Positions 9,300 to 18,085 of a stretch of DNA of 64,000 nt are shown piece after piece. Both the position numbers and the translations under genes were made by a program. How positions within the stretch are numbered: position 1 is the first letter of the stretch; the number at the start of each line of letters is the position of its first letter. Below the pieces are notes generated by a model. The model made no database searches. It was given only the letters and a program-made list of their open reading frames with translations, and was not told the DNA's origin. The DNA is taken from positions 54,754 through 118,753 of the forward strand of contig CALRJY020000018.1 in the NCBI GenBank assembly GCA_943367715.1, in the 5' to 3' direction. This DNA is from JAEYXS01 sp943367715. GTDB taxonomy: Bacteria; Verrucomicrobiota; Verrucomicrobiia; Limisphaerales; JAEYXS01.

Positions 9300-9863
9300 A
9301 TGCTCCTTGCCTTCAACAAACCTTACGGTGTTCTCTCGCAATTCACCCCGGATGGCTCGCCCAACCGGCCGCTCGCGGAGTTTGGTTTTCCGAAGAACGT
9401 GTATGCCATCGGGCGGCTGGATGCAGATAGTGAGGGGTTGCTACTGCTCAGCGATGAGCCGGGATTGAATACGCGATTGCTGCTGCCGAAGCATGCGCAT
9501 GAGCGGGAGTATTGGGCGCAGGTGGAACGCATCCCGACGCCCGAAGCGTTGCAACAGCTCAGCAAGGGCGTGATGATCCAGGGGCACAAGACACTGCCGG
9601 GGAAGGTGTGGATGCTGGAGCCGCAGCCGGATATTCCGCCGCGCGATCCGCCGATACGGGTGCGGAAGTCAGTGGCGGATTGCTGGATCGGGCTGGAATT
9701 GGTGGAGGGGAAGAACCGGCAGGTGCGACGGATGACGGCGGCGATCGGGCATCCGACGTTGAGACTGATGCGGGTGAGGATTGGGCGGTTTGTGCTGGGG
9801 GATTTGGCGGCGGGGAAGTGGAAGGAGCTTTCTGCGGAGGAGCGGAAGTTGGTGTTGGGCTAG
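9300..9863 (+). CDS. rluE: 23S rRNA pseudouridine synthase RluE-type
   Basis: The protein has 187 residues and belongs to the RsuA/RluB/E/F family; it lacks an N-terminal S4 domain, as RluE does. The catalytic motif is GRLDADSEGLLLL, with the nucleophilic aspartate at D41. The C-terminal part PPRDPPIRVRK ... LVEGKNRQVRRMTAAIGHP closely follows E. coli RluE in wording and spacing. The enzyme isomerises one uridine in 23S rRNA in the cytoplasm (position 2457 in E. coli). It follows the glycosidase by 14 bp but is functionally unrelated. Its TAG stop sits in a CTAG shared with the stop of the convergent cyclic-nucleotide-binding gene. Confidence 0.92.
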   Translation: MLLAFNKPYGVLSQFTPDGSPNRPLAEFGFPKNVYAIGRLDADSEGLLLLSDEPGLNTRLLLPKHAHEREYWAQVERIPTPEALQQLSKGVMIQGHKTLPGKVWMLEPQPDIPPRDPPIRVRKSVADCWIGLELVEGKNRQVRRMTAAIGHPTLRLMRVRIGRFVLGDLAAGKWKELSAEERKLVLG

Positions 9864-10300
9864 CTGCGGGCGGCGAAGACTTCGTCGAGGTGCCGGATGC
9901 GGCGGGAGAGGTCGCGGGCGAGGTTTAGGACGAGGATGCCGTATTCGGAGGGCAAGGTTTTGTAGAGGCTGAGAAAATCCATGGAGGAGAGGGCGAAGAC
10001 TTTGGCGTCTGTCATCGCCTGCACGGAGGCGGAACGGGGGAGAGTTTCGAGAATGCACATCTCGCCGAAGAAATCGTGGGCGGTGAGGCGGGCGAGTTCT
10101 ACTTCGTGAGCGGTGCCGACCTGTTTCACGACGCGGACTTCACCTTTACCGACGAGGTAGAAGCGGTTGCCGGTTTCGCCTTCACGCACGATGAACTCGC
10201 TGGCTTTTACGTCGATCTCGCGGGCGTGTTTGACCATCAGTTCGATGGCTTCTTCGCTCAAGCCCGCAAAGATGGGAACACCCTGTAACTGTGCGTGCAT
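9860..10300 (-). CDS. cyclic nucleotide-binding domain protein
   Basis: The protein has 146 residues, essentially one cNMP-binding domain. It opens with the usual lead PIFAGLSEEAIELM, then REGETGNRFYLVGKGEVRV, and the phosphate-binding cassette FFGEMCILETLPRSASV (about 92-108), where Glu and Arg contact the cyclic phosphate in CAP-type domains. There is no helix-turn-helix, so it is not a CRP/FNR transcription factor; the C-terminal helix carries basic residues (LSRRIRHLDEV). It is probably a cytosolic regulatory subunit that binds another protein. The stop overlaps that of rluE on the other strand. No partner can be inferred. Confidence 0.88.
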   Translation of the reverse strand: MHAQLQGVPIFAGLSEEAIELMVKHAREIDVKASEFIVREGETGNRFYLVGKGEVRVVKQVGTAHEVELARLTAHDFFGEMCILETLPRSASVQAMTDAKVFALSSMDFLSLYKTLPSEYGILVLNLARDLSRRIRHLDEVFAARS

Positions 10301-10439
10301 ACTTAAATTTACGCCAGATTTCGGACTTTACGAGGCTTATCGATTGCCGGACTTAGTCCACCAGCAAGTTCCGCCTCCAGATCTCGGCGGCTACGGGGAA
10401 GGTTGGACCTCTGAAGGCTGACACGTTAGTTTCTCTTTG

Positions 10440-12476
10440 ATGTCCAGCCGGGAAAGCAAAGCGTCTGTGCCTGTCGCCGCTCCAGCGATGGGGTGGCTTT
10501 TCGCTGGGCTGGTGATTTTGCTGCTGCTCGCTCCTTTGGTTTTCTGGCGGGATTTATACGATAGCTTGAGTGTGCCGAAGCGGGCGTTGATCCAGGTGGG
10601 GGCGTTGGTGTTGGTGGGACTGGCGTTGTGGCAGAGCAGGCCGAGGAGGTTGCCGCAGCCATTGGGGTTTTTCGTGGGGATGTTTTTGCTTTGGGGGCTG
10701 GGGTCGCTGACGTGGGCGGTAAATCCGTGGTTGGGGTGGTGGACTTGGTGGCAATGGTTCGCTTGCGCGTTGATTGGGTGGGTGGTGTGGCAGGTGGAGC
10801 TGACGCCGGAGAGGTTGCGGGCGTTGCTCTGGGCGATGGCGGGAAGTGGGGCGGTGGTGGCAATCATCGGGCTGGCGCAGGTGTGGTTTGGGTGGGCGTG
10901 GGTGCCGCAGGCGATCGCGCCGGGGAGTACGCTGGCGAACCGCAACATGGCGGCGCAGGTGATGGTGATGGTGATTCCGGTGGCGACGGCGCTGCTTTAT
11001 TTGGCGCGGTGCGGGCGTGAGTTCAGGATGGCTTTGTTGGTGCTGACTTTGTGCGTCACGTTTCTAGGGCATACGTTCACGAAGGGGTGTTGGATTGCGT
11101 TTGTGTTCAGTGCGGTGGTTGCAGTGGCGTTGGGATGGAAGTGTGGGTGGAGGCCGAGCATTCGTGTCACAAGGCTTAAGGGATTGTTGTTCGCGGTGGT
11201 CGTTGCGGCGGTGGCGATCAATGTCACGCGTGAAGGGGTGCGCTGGCGGTGGCCGGAGATCGGGGCATATCTGACGGGGCTGGCGGAGGAGCCGGATAGC
11301 ACGACGACGGAGGGGGAGCGGTTGCAGGCGAAGTCGTCGCGCAGTGTGTCGGTGCGCACGGTGTATTGGCGGAACACGCTGGAGATGATCCGGGAGCAGC
11401 CGGTGCAGGGCGTAGGGCTGAACAACTGGCGGGTGCAGTATCCGGCGGCGACGCTAAAGGGGGTGACGGACCCGACGCTGGCGAACAGTTCGCCGGAGCG
11501 GACGCATAATGATCTGCTGCAGATCTGGGCGGAGTTGGGGACGGTGGGATTGTTGCTGGCGCTGGCGGTGGTGGGATTGTTTTTGCGAGAGGCGTGGAAG
11601 GGGTTGGTGCAGGCGAAGGTGAGGGAAGAGAAGCTTGTTTTAATTGGAGCGATATCGGCGTTGGTGGCGATTGCGGTGGATTCGTTGTTCAGTTTTCCGT
11701 TGGATCGGGAGATTCCGCCGTTGTTTGGGGCGGTGTTGGTGGGAGTGGTTTTACAGGTGGTGAGGCTGGGGCGATGTGATTCGTCGGACGCGACGGACCT
11801 GCCGGCTGGAAGCCGGCAGCACGGGGCGGTGGGTTTCGTCGGTCCCGGTTCAAAGATGTGCCGAGGCATTGCCATAGTGGTGTTTGCGGCGGCGGTGGGG
11901 ATGAGTTTGTGGCATGCGAGACAGTGGGTGGCGGATGGTTATTTTAAACAACAGTTGGCGGCGATGCGGCGGGCGGATTGGGCGGAGGTGGTGCGGTTGG
12001 GCGGGCTGATCCAGCAGAGTGATCCGACGCGATTGGAGGCGTTGCGGCTGAAGGGGCGGGCACAGTATCAGCTTGGGCAATACGATGAGGCGTGGATGGA
12101 TCTGCGGCTGGTACAGCGGTATGTGCCGGATGATACGCAGGTGCTTTTTTATCTGGCGCAGTGTGCGCAGAAACGGGAGCAGTTCACGGAAGCGGAGAAG
12201 TTTTTAAGGAGGGCAGCAGCGATCTTGCCGGAGGAGGCGTTGTTTCCGCATCACTTGGGGTTGCTGTATCTGGCGCAGCAGGATGCGGCGGGAGCGCTCA
12301 GGGAATTGCAGCGGGCGGCGGAGTTGAATCCGCAGGATGCGGCGGTGTTTTTCAATCTGGGATTGGCGTATGAGCAGATGGGGAAGAAGGAAGAGGCGGG
12401 GGCGAGTTATCGGAAGGCGTTGGAGTTGCGGCCGGGGTGGGAGGAGGCGAAGGGGCAGTTGGAGAACTTGAAGTGA
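10440..12476 (+). CDS. O-antigen ligase/polymerase (Wzy_C) with C-terminal TPR domain
   Basis: The protein has 678 residues from the ATG at 10440; a TTG immediately before it is less likely. About eleven hydrophobic helices fill residues 20-490. The large periplasmic loop and following helix carry the Wzy_C signature GVGLNNW and then RTHNDLLQIWAELGTVGL, typical of O-antigen ligases and related polymerases that use undecaprenyl-linked glycans. Residues about 530-678 are four TPR units (for example FFNLGLAYEQMGKKEEAGA), the combination seen in Wzy_C-TPR proteins. A perfect hairpin repeat lies in frame at 11799-11819 (residues 454-460), between the last membrane helices. It is not adjacent to other glycan genes, unlike the second member at 32164. 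Confidence 0.88.
   Translation: MSSRESKASVPVAAPAMGWLFAGLVILLLLAPLVFWRDLYDSLSVPKRALIQVGALVLVGLALWQSRPRRLPQPLGFFVGMFLLWGLGSLTWAVNPWLGWWTWWQWFACALIGWVVWQVELTPERLRALLWAMAGSGAVVAIIGLAQVWFGWAWVPQAIAPGSTLANRNMAAQVMVMVIPVATALLYLARCGREFRMALLVLTLCVTFLGHTFTKGCWIAFVFSAVVAVALGWKCGWRPSIRVTRLKGLLFAVVVAAVAINVTREGVRWRWPEIGAYLTGLAEEPDSTTTEGERLQAKSSRSVSVRTVYWRNTLEMIREQPVQGVGLNNWRVQYPAATLKGVTDPTLANSSPERTHNDLLQIWAELGTVGLLLALAVVGLFLREAWKGLVQAKVREEKLVLIGAISALVAIAVDSLFSFPLDREIPPLFGAVLVGVVLQVVRLGRCDSSDATDLPAGSRQHGAVGFVGPGSKMCRGIAIVVFAAAVGMSLWHARQWVADGYFKQQLAAMRRADWAEVVRLGGLIQQSDPTRLEALRLKGRAQYQLGQYDEAWMDLRLVQRYVPDDTQVLFYLAQCAQKREQFTEAEKFLRRAAAILPEEALFPHHLGLLYLAQQDAAGALRELQRAAELNPQDAAVFFNLGLAYEQMGKKEEAGASYRKALELRPGWEEAKGQLENLK
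11799..11819. repeat. GC-rich hairpin repeat inside a coding region
   Basis: A perfect 9-bp stem, CTGCCGGCT and AGCCGGCAG, encloses the loop GGA, and the arm continues with CACGGGG. It encodes LPAGSRQ in frame in the Wzy_C-TPR gene. A related hairpin, CTGCCGG ... CCGGCAGCAC, is at 57653-57673 upstream of the superoxide dismutase gene. Both look like copies of one REP-type repeat family. Confidence 0.6.
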
Positions 12477-12509
12477 ATCAAGAAATCGAAAATCGTTTCG
12501 CACTTAAAG

Positions 12510-13181
12510 ATGATGTGGAAAAAGTTGCTTGCCAAGTTTAGTCCCCGGCCTAAGCCGCTTTCCTGTGACGAAATGCAGGCGGACGTGGAGGCTATCCTGA
12601 AGCTGGATCTCACAACGGAAAGCGCGCGCGAGGCCCATGGGGAAATGGTGCGGCGTGTGCTTAATCGTTTGCTGGAAGAGATCACAACAGTGGAGGAGCG
12701 CGCGAATGGATATCCGCAAAACCCCATAGCAGGGGATGTCTGGATGGCGGGTTTTGGCTATGGCAATCTGGCATACGCATTGACGGAGCATTTCAAAAAG
12801 GCGGGATGGTTGAAGCGAGAGGAGAATGCCAGTGCTTTATGGGCGAAGGCGGTGCTTTCGGTCTGTGCACATTATCATCATATGGTGGGGCCAGCGATGA
12901 TCGCCAACGCGGACTGCAATGACCGGCTGGGCAATGGAGAGCGCGCGACTGATCTGTATGAATCCGTGGTAAGTGATTTCACCGGATTGCTGGATGAGGT
13001 GCCTGAAGAGACCAGGGATTTGGGTGAAGAAGAGGTGACGGCTCTGAGGTCGTTGGAGACGGCAACGGATAGGCTTTTGAAACGAGGAAAGCGTGCGGTA
13101 AAGGGAGTTGATTTGCTGTCGGTGCAGTTACGGGTGAAGAAGGTGCTGACAGGTGCGGAAGGCGGAGTGGGGGATGCCTGA
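12510..13181 (+). CDS. hypothetical helical protein
   Basis: The protein has 223 residues (a second ATG directly follows the first). It has no signal peptide and no membrane segment. It is predicted largely alpha-helical: an acidic first third (about 18-60), a central segment with TPR-like spacing (NADCNDRLGNGERATDLYESVV, about 131-152) and a basic C-terminal helix (about 185-210). I do not recognise a family. It starts 33 bp after the Wzy_C-TPR gene and may be co-transcribed with it. Codon use resembles neighbours, supporting a real gene. The region after it is a long repeat-bearing gap, so it is probably the last gene of its unit. Confidence 0.6.
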   Translation: MMWKKLLAKFSPRPKPLSCDEMQADVEAILKLDLTTESAREAHGEMVRRVLNRLLEEITTVEERANGYPQNPIAGDVWMAGFGYGNLAYALTEHFKKAGWLKREENASALWAKAVLSVCAHYHHMVGPAMIANADCNDRLGNGERATDLYESVVSDFTGLLDEVPEETRDLGEEEVTALRSLETATDRLLKRGKRAVKGVDLLSVQLRVKKVLTGAEGGVGDA

Positions 13182-13919
13182 TGGCAGAGGGTGCAAGGTG
13201 GTAGATAAATTCTTTCGCCCCTGTCGGGGCTTGAGGGAGAGGGATTCAGCTTTCCCACCATTGAAAATGGTGGGCTATTTTCGGGAAGTCCCTGGCGGGA
13301 CTCGGGGGGACTGAAAGCGTGTGGGGATTACGGAGGTTTTTAAGGTGGAGGCTCCTTACGTTGTCGGCCGCAGGGCGTTCTGAACACTGGCGTTGGTTGG
13401 GGTGTTGCTGCGGGTTGAGGACCCCAAGCTAACGGCACGGGGCGGGCAACCCGCGCCCCCAAAGAAATACGAGTTGCGTGGATAAGGTTTGCTACAATTT
13501 ATTGAGCGAGAATGGGTTGGGTTTTGTGAATAAGTTTTAAGGATTTTCGATGGTGGAATTGGCGGTTTTCGGTTAAGGTTTTCAGTGCTGGCCTCTCTGG
13601 TCGGCAAAGCGAATGTAGGAGGATTGAGTGAGTGAGCGGTGAATGGAAACCGGCGACTCGAAATCCCCAACGAAGAAGCGAATGAAGAATTGAGAATTTT
13701 GGAATGTAGAAAGGGGAAAGGGTGGGATGTATGGGACAGATGAGACGAATGGGGTGGGACCTGGGGCGGCAGGTGTGGTTTGGGCGGGCTGCGGTGAAAG
13801 CCTTGGTTTGGGACGACGTGGAAGTCATCCTTACCAGTGCAAAAAAGGGTTCAAGGACGATTTGGGAGGTGATTTCGTCCCTTGATTTCGGTTTCTCAGT
13901 CCGTAAGTTAACCGTCTCT
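13182..13919. other. 738-bp repeat-rich intergenic region
   Basis: Contents seen: three consecutive hairpins at 13217-13302 (separate entry); another GC hairpin at 13439-13458 (GCGGG caa CCCGC with flanking G and C runs); a purine-rich stretch at 13680-13760 with repeated ATG-GGA words; and a module at about 13768-13830 that loosely resembles 41852-41915. An open frame runs from a GTG at 13722 into the downstream dehydrogenase gene, but it encodes no signal peptide at that end, so I treat it as untranslated leader. No RNA gene was recognised. Confidence 0.6.
13217..13302. repeat. triple-hairpin intergenic repeat
   Basis: Three clean inverted repeats lie in tandem: GCCCC tgtc GGGGC (13217-13230), CCCACCATT gaa AATGGTGGG (13254-13274, a perfect 9-bp stem) and AGTCCC tggc GGGACT (13287-13302). 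Regular spacing and perfect stems point to a mobile REP-like unit rather than a simple terminator; there is no T-tract after any stem. Confidence 0.6.
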
Positions 13920-16900
13920 ATGCGCATGTCCTTGAAGTCAGGTTTCTTTTCGGCCTGTGTGGCGTTGATGGCGTCGATGCTGTCCGCTCACGGGGCTGAG
14001 ATCTCCGCTGCTCCGAAGAAAGAGAATCGCCAGCCGTTTCCGGTGGTGGCTCCGGCTTCGGAGGAAGGGGTGAACAATATCAAGAAGTTCACGTTCCCGA
14101 AGGAGTTCAAGATCGACCAAGTGGCGGCGGAACCGATGCTGGCGAATCCGGTGGCGTTCACGATCGATGAGCAGAACAATTTCTATGTGTCGGAGACGTA
14201 TCGGTACCGCAGCTCAACACTAGATATCCGTCACTACATGTTCATGCTGGAGGATGACATGGCGGCGCGCACGGTGGAGGATCGCATCGCCTACACGCGG
14301 AAGCATTTCGGGCCGGCGGCGGAGGATCTGGCAATCGAATCGGAAGTGGTGCGCTACATCCAGCGGGGAGCGGACGGGATGGCGACTAACTCCACGGTGT
14401 ATGCGGATGGCTTTAACACGATGCTGGATGGTATCGCCTCTGGTGTGCTCGCGCGGAAGGGGAAGGTTTATTTCACGAACATTCCGAACTTGTGGGAACT
14501 CCAGGATACGAATGGCGATGGCAAGGCGGACAAGCGGAAGTCGATGAGCTATGGCTGGGGGGTGCGCTACAGCTATACGGGGCATGATTTCCATGGGTTG
14601 GCGATCGGGCCGGATGGGAAGTTGTATTTCAGCATCGGTGATCGCGGGGCGAATCTGAAGACGAAGGAAGGCAAGACGCTGGCGTATCCTGATGAGGGCG
14701 GCGTGTATCGTTGCAACTTGGACGGTTCCGATCTGGAGATCGTGCACAAGGGTTTACGCAATCCGCAGGAGCTGGCGTTCGATGACTACGGCAATCTGTT
14801 CACGGGTGACAATGATTCGGACAATGGCGACCGAGAACGCTGGGTGTATGTAGTGGAGGGTGGAGAGAGCGGTTGGCGCGTGGGTTATCAGCACGCGCCG
14901 TTGGGTCGCGCGGGTCCGTGGAACAGCGAGAAGCTGTGGCATCCGGCACCGGACAACACGGCGGCTTATGTGTTGCCACCGATCGCATGGCTGGAGAATG
15001 GTCCGTCGGGTTTGGTTTTCAATCCGGGCACGGGTTTGCCGGAGGAGTACAAGGGCAGTTTCTTCCTGTGCCATTTCAAGGGGCAGGCGTCGGTGTCCGG
15101 CATGCATCGGCATACGGTGAAGCAAAAGGGCGCGAGCTTTGAGCTGGTGGATCACGGCAAGTTCATCTGGAACACGCTCGTGACGGATGTGGACTTCGGT
15201 TACGACGGCGCGATGTATTTCACGGACTGGCATCATGATTGGCCGAAGTCCGCACGCGGCCGCATCTATCGAATGGTGCATCCGGAGGCGATCAAGGATC
15301 CGGCAGTGGCGCAGGTGAAGAAGCTGTTCGCGGAAGGGTTTGATCAACGTTCGGCGAAGGAACTGGCGAGCTTGCTCCCGCACAAGGACAAGCGGGTGCG
15401 GCAGGAAGCGCAGTTTGCACTGGTGGCGAAGGGGCAGAGCTCCATCCCGCTGCTGGCGGAAGCGGCGCAGAAGTCCACGAATCAACTGGCGCGTTTGCAC
15501 GGCATCTGGGGTTTGGGGCAGTTCACGAAGCAATCGCCGAAAGCGCTGGAAGCCTTGCGCGGATTGTTGGCGGACAAGGATGAAGAGGTACGCGCCCAAG
15601 CGGTCAAGGTGATCGGCGATGCGAAGGACGCGAAGTCGTTGAACGACCTGGTGAAGTTGCTGAAGGATTCGAGCGATCGCGTGAAGTATTTCGCGGCGAT
15701 GGGAGTGGGCAAGATCGGCCAGAAGAGCTCGACGGGTGCGGTGCTCGATATGCTCCGGGCGAATGCGGACAAGGATCTGTATCTGCGGCACGCGGGAGTG
15801 ATGGCGTTGACGTGGATCAATGATATCAAGGCGCTGGAGGAAGCAGCGAAGCATGAATCGAAGTCCGTGCGGTTGGCGAGTTTGCTGGCAATGCGCCGGT
15901 TGGAGCTGCCGGCGGTGGCAAATTTCTTGAATGACAGCGATGCGCTCATCGCCTTGGAAGCGGCGCGGGCGATCAATGATGCGCCGATCACTTCGGCGAT
16001 GCCGAAGCTGGCGTCGCTCATCGTGAAGCCGATCGCGTCTGAGCCGGTGGCGCTGCGCGCGGTGAATGCGAATTACCGCGTGGGTACGGCGGATAATGCA
16101 CGGGCGCTCGCGGCAGCGGCGGCGGACAAGAACGCGACGGTGATCACGCGCACGGAATCGCTGGGGGCTTTGGGCCGCTGGGCGAATCCGCCACAGCGGG
16201 ATCGTATCGTGGGCATTTACCGTCCGTTGACGCAACGTGATGAGAAGACGGCGACGGCAGCGTTGCAGCCGGTGTTGAACAACCTCTTGAAGACGGCGCA
16301 GGTTGAGGCCCGGAGCGTTTCGGAGAGTGATTTGAAGGCGAAGAATGCTGAACTCACGGTGGTGGATGTGCTGATCGCGGCGGTTGAGGCGGCGAGCGAT
16401 TTGAAGCTTAAGAGCGCGGCTCCGGCCATCGCCGAGCTGGTGAAGGATGAGAAGCTGGTGGCGAAAGTGCGCGTGGAAGCACTCAAGGCGCTGGAGACGT
16501 TGGGCTATGAGAAGCTCGCGGAGGTGGTGAAGATCGCGGTGGAGGACAAGTCCGAGATCGTGCGCAAGGAGGGCAATCGGATAGAAGCGAAGATCGGGCC
16601 GAAGGATGCGACGGTGCAGCTCGCGCGGGTGTTGGAGAAAGGTTCTAATGGCGAGAAGCAGGGCGCGCTGGCGTCGTTGGCAGGAATCAAAGGGGCCAAG
16701 GCGGATGAGTTGATCGGGCAATGGGTGGACAAATTGATCGCGGGCAAGGTGCCGAATGAGATCCGGTGGGACATCGTGGCGGCGGCGGAGTCGCGCAATG
16801 TTATTGCTGCGGGCAAGGGCAAGGAAGCGGGAACGGCGAGCGAGAAGGCGTTGAGCGACAAGGTGGCGAAGTATATCGCGACGTTGAATTCCGGCACGTT

Positions 16901-17357
16901 GACGACGAAGTATCGCGACCTGCAATGGGGCGGTAACGCAGAGAACGGCAAGAAGATCTTCTACGAGAAGATTGAGGCGTCGTGCTTGCGCTGCCATCAG
17001 ATCAAGAAAGAGGGCGGGGATGTGGGGCCGGCGATGGATGGCGTGGCGACGCGCGTGAATCGCGAATACCTGCTGGAATCCATCGTAGATCCGAATGCAC
17101 GGATCGCGCAGGGATTTGATACGGTGCTCATCACGAAGAAGGATGACACAACGGTGGCAGGCATCTTGAAGAGCGAGGCGGGGGAGGAATTGAGCATCCT
17201 CATCCAGGACGAGGACGGGTTCAAAACCGTGAAGGTGAAGAAGACGGATGTGAAGGGGCGCGAGAAGGGATTGTCGGGCATGCCTCCTGGCCTGGCGGAT
17301 ATTCTGCCCAAGCAGGACATCCGGGACGTGATCGAGTTCCTGTCCACGCTGAAGTAA
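13920..17357 (+). CDS. PVC-type membrane-bound dehydrogenase / HEAT / cytochrome c protein
   Basis: The protein has 1145 residues from the ATG at 13920; a second ATG is at 13926. I prefer these over the GTG at 13722 because they place a signal peptide (about 8-24, ending SAHGAE) at the N-terminus. Residues about 45-430 form a beta-propeller of the glucose/sorbosone-dehydrogenase-like type (TNGDGKADKR, GLAIGPDGKLYFS, GLRNPQELAFDDYGNLF, DNDSDNG). Residues about 445-960 are HEAT repeats. The C-terminal domain has the c-type heme site CLRCH (C1022, C1025, H1026) and the GPAMDGVATRVNREYLLESI stretch typical of planctomycete-type cytochrome domains. Family knowledge suggests sugar or alcohol oxidation in the periplasm; the substrate is unknown. 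A strong terminator follows at 17375. Confidence 0.9.
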   Translation: MRMSLKSGFFSACVALMASMLSAHGAEISAAPKKENRQPFPVVAPASEEGVNNIKKFTFPKEFKIDQVAAEPMLANPVAFTIDEQNNFYVSETYRYRSSTLDIRHYMFMLEDDMAARTVEDRIAYTRKHFGPAAEDLAIESEVVRYIQRGADGMATNSTVYADGFNTMLDGIASGVLARKGKVYFTNIPNLWELQDTNGDGKADKRKSMSYGWGVRYSYTGHDFHGLAIGPDGKLYFSIGDRGANLKTKEGKTLAYPDEGGVYRCNLDGSDLEIVHKGLRNPQELAFDDYGNLFTGDNDSDNGDRERWVYVVEGGESGWRVGYQHAPLGRAGPWNSEKLWHPAPDNTAAYVLPPIAWLENGPSGLVFNPGTGLPEEYKGSFFLCHFKGQASVSGMHRHTVKQKGASFELVDHGKFIWNTLVTDVDFGYDGAMYFTDWHHDWPKSARGRIYRMVHPEAIKDPAVAQVKKLFAEGFDQRSAKELASLLPHKDKRVRQEAQFALVAKGQSSIPLLAEAAQKSTNQLARLHGIWGLGQFTKQSPKALEALRGLLADKDEEVRAQAVKVIGDAKDAKSLNDLVKLLKDSSDRVKYFAAMGVGKIGQKSSTGAVLDMLRANADKDLYLRHAGVMALTWINDIKALEEAAKHESKSVRLASLLAMRRLELPAVANFLNDSDALIALEAARAINDAPITSAMPKLASLIVKPIASEPVALRAVNANYRVGTADNARALAAAAADKNATVITRTESLGALGRWANPPQRDRIVGIYRPLTQRDEKTATAALQPVLNNLLKTAQVEARSVSESDLKAKNAELTVVDVLIAAVEAASDLKLKSAAPAIAELVKDEKLVAKVRVEALKALETLGYEKLAEVVKIAVEDKSEIVRKEGNRIEAKIGPKDATVQLARVLEKGSNGEKQGALASLAGIKGAKADELIGQWVDKLIAGKVPNEIRWDIVAAAESRNVIAAGKGKEAGTASEKALSDKVAKYIATLNSGTLTTKYRDLQWGGNAENGKKIFYEKIEASCLRCHQIKKEGGDVGPAMDGVATRVNREYLLESIVDPNARIAQGFDTVLITKKDDTTVAGILKSEAGEELSILIQDEDGFKTVKVKKTDVKGREKGLSGMPPGLADILPKQDIRDVIEFLSTLK

Positions 17358-17374
17358 ACCAGCTTGAAAATACG

Positions 17375-17408
17375 AAACCCGCTGAAGGTTGTCCTTCAGC
17401 GGGTTTTT
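17375..17408. terminator. bidirectional Rho-independent terminator
   Basis: AACCCGCTGAAGG pairs with CCTTCAGCGGGTT around a TTGT loop and is followed by a T run on the plus strand. It lies between the convergent dehydrogenase (ends 17357) and YlbF-like (ends 17429) genes and can serve both. Confidence 0.88.
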
Positions 17409-17428
17409 AATTTCTAGGAAGATGAACT

Positions 17429-17860
17429 TTAGCTGCAGCCACAGCCGCCGCCACCGCTGCTGTTGCAGCAGCCGCCGTCATCCATGTCGTCTTGGGTCGG
17501 GAGGCGGCCCAGTTCGAAGGTCTTGGTGACGTGCTTCATCACGTAGTCCTGGATGCTGCTGACTTCGCGCTGGGCATCGAGGAAGTTCTTGGCGATGGGG
17601 TTGTTCAAGAGGGCATCGCGATGTTCGTTGAACTCGCTGATCTCCTGTTCGGTCAGCTCCATGCCCATCTGCTGCTTCTGCTGGAGCATCTGGCCCTTGA
17701 GGCTCAGGGTGTCATACTGGCCGCGGGCAGCTTCGTCTTCCAGGAAGGCGCCGATCTGGCCACGCAGGCGTTGAAATTCAGGGTCGGCCAGGATCGCTTC
17801 GCAAAGCTCGGTGGTCTTGGCGGCAATCGTCACGTTGGTTTCGGTGGCAATCATGCTCAT
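17429..17860 (-). CDS. YlbF/YmcA-family protein with Cys/Gly-rich tail
   Basis: The protein has 143 residues. Residues about 10-118 form the helical YlbF/YmcA fold: CEAILADPEFQRLRGQIGAF, a mid Gln/Lys-rich helix, then NPIAKNFLDAQREVSSIQDYV. In Bacillus the YlbF-YmcA-YaaT complex tunes RNA maturation and carries iron-sulfur clusters; whether that applies here is unknown. The odd part is the tail GGCCNSSGGGGCGCS (residues 129-143), with four cysteines in thirteen residues, which could bind a metal or cluster. Two further in-frame ATG codons sit at the start (MSM). The gene shares its 3' terminator with the convergent dehydrogenase gene and stands alone on its strand. Confidence 0.82.
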   Translation of the reverse strand: MSMIATETNVTIAAKTTELCEAILADPEFQRLRGQIGAFLEDEAARGQYDTLSLKGQMLQQKQQMGMELTEQEISEFNEHRDALLNNPIAKNFLDAQREVSSIQDYVMKHVTKTFELGRLPTQDDMDDGGCCNSSGGGGCGCS

Positions 17861-18085
17861 ACTTTAGTTAAGTGTTCCGCAGACGCCGGCGAACCTCGCT
17901 ACGTACTGCAATGCCTCACTTAATCACACCTTCAAAGATTAAGCAACCATGGGAATCGGGGGCAAGCAGAGGGGGCGCAAGTGGCCAGAAGGCTTGACAC
18001 AAGGCGGCAAAAAGCGCGAATGATTGAACAAATCCCGAGGCGCAAGAGTCACAATCTTGCAGCATAGATATTGTAATTACTGGCT

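Noticed and set aside
13722..13919. An N-terminal extension of the PVC dehydrogenase from a GTG start
   Set aside because: The extension lacks a signal peptide at its start and would bury the obvious one at 13920; its sequence resembles the intergenic module at 41852.
14754..16997. A 747-codon open frame on the minus strand opposite the PVC dehydrogenase
   Set aside because: Its translation is Arg/His/Leu-rich and repetitive with no domain, as expected from the complement of a GC-rich coding strand; the plus-strand gene has clear domains.
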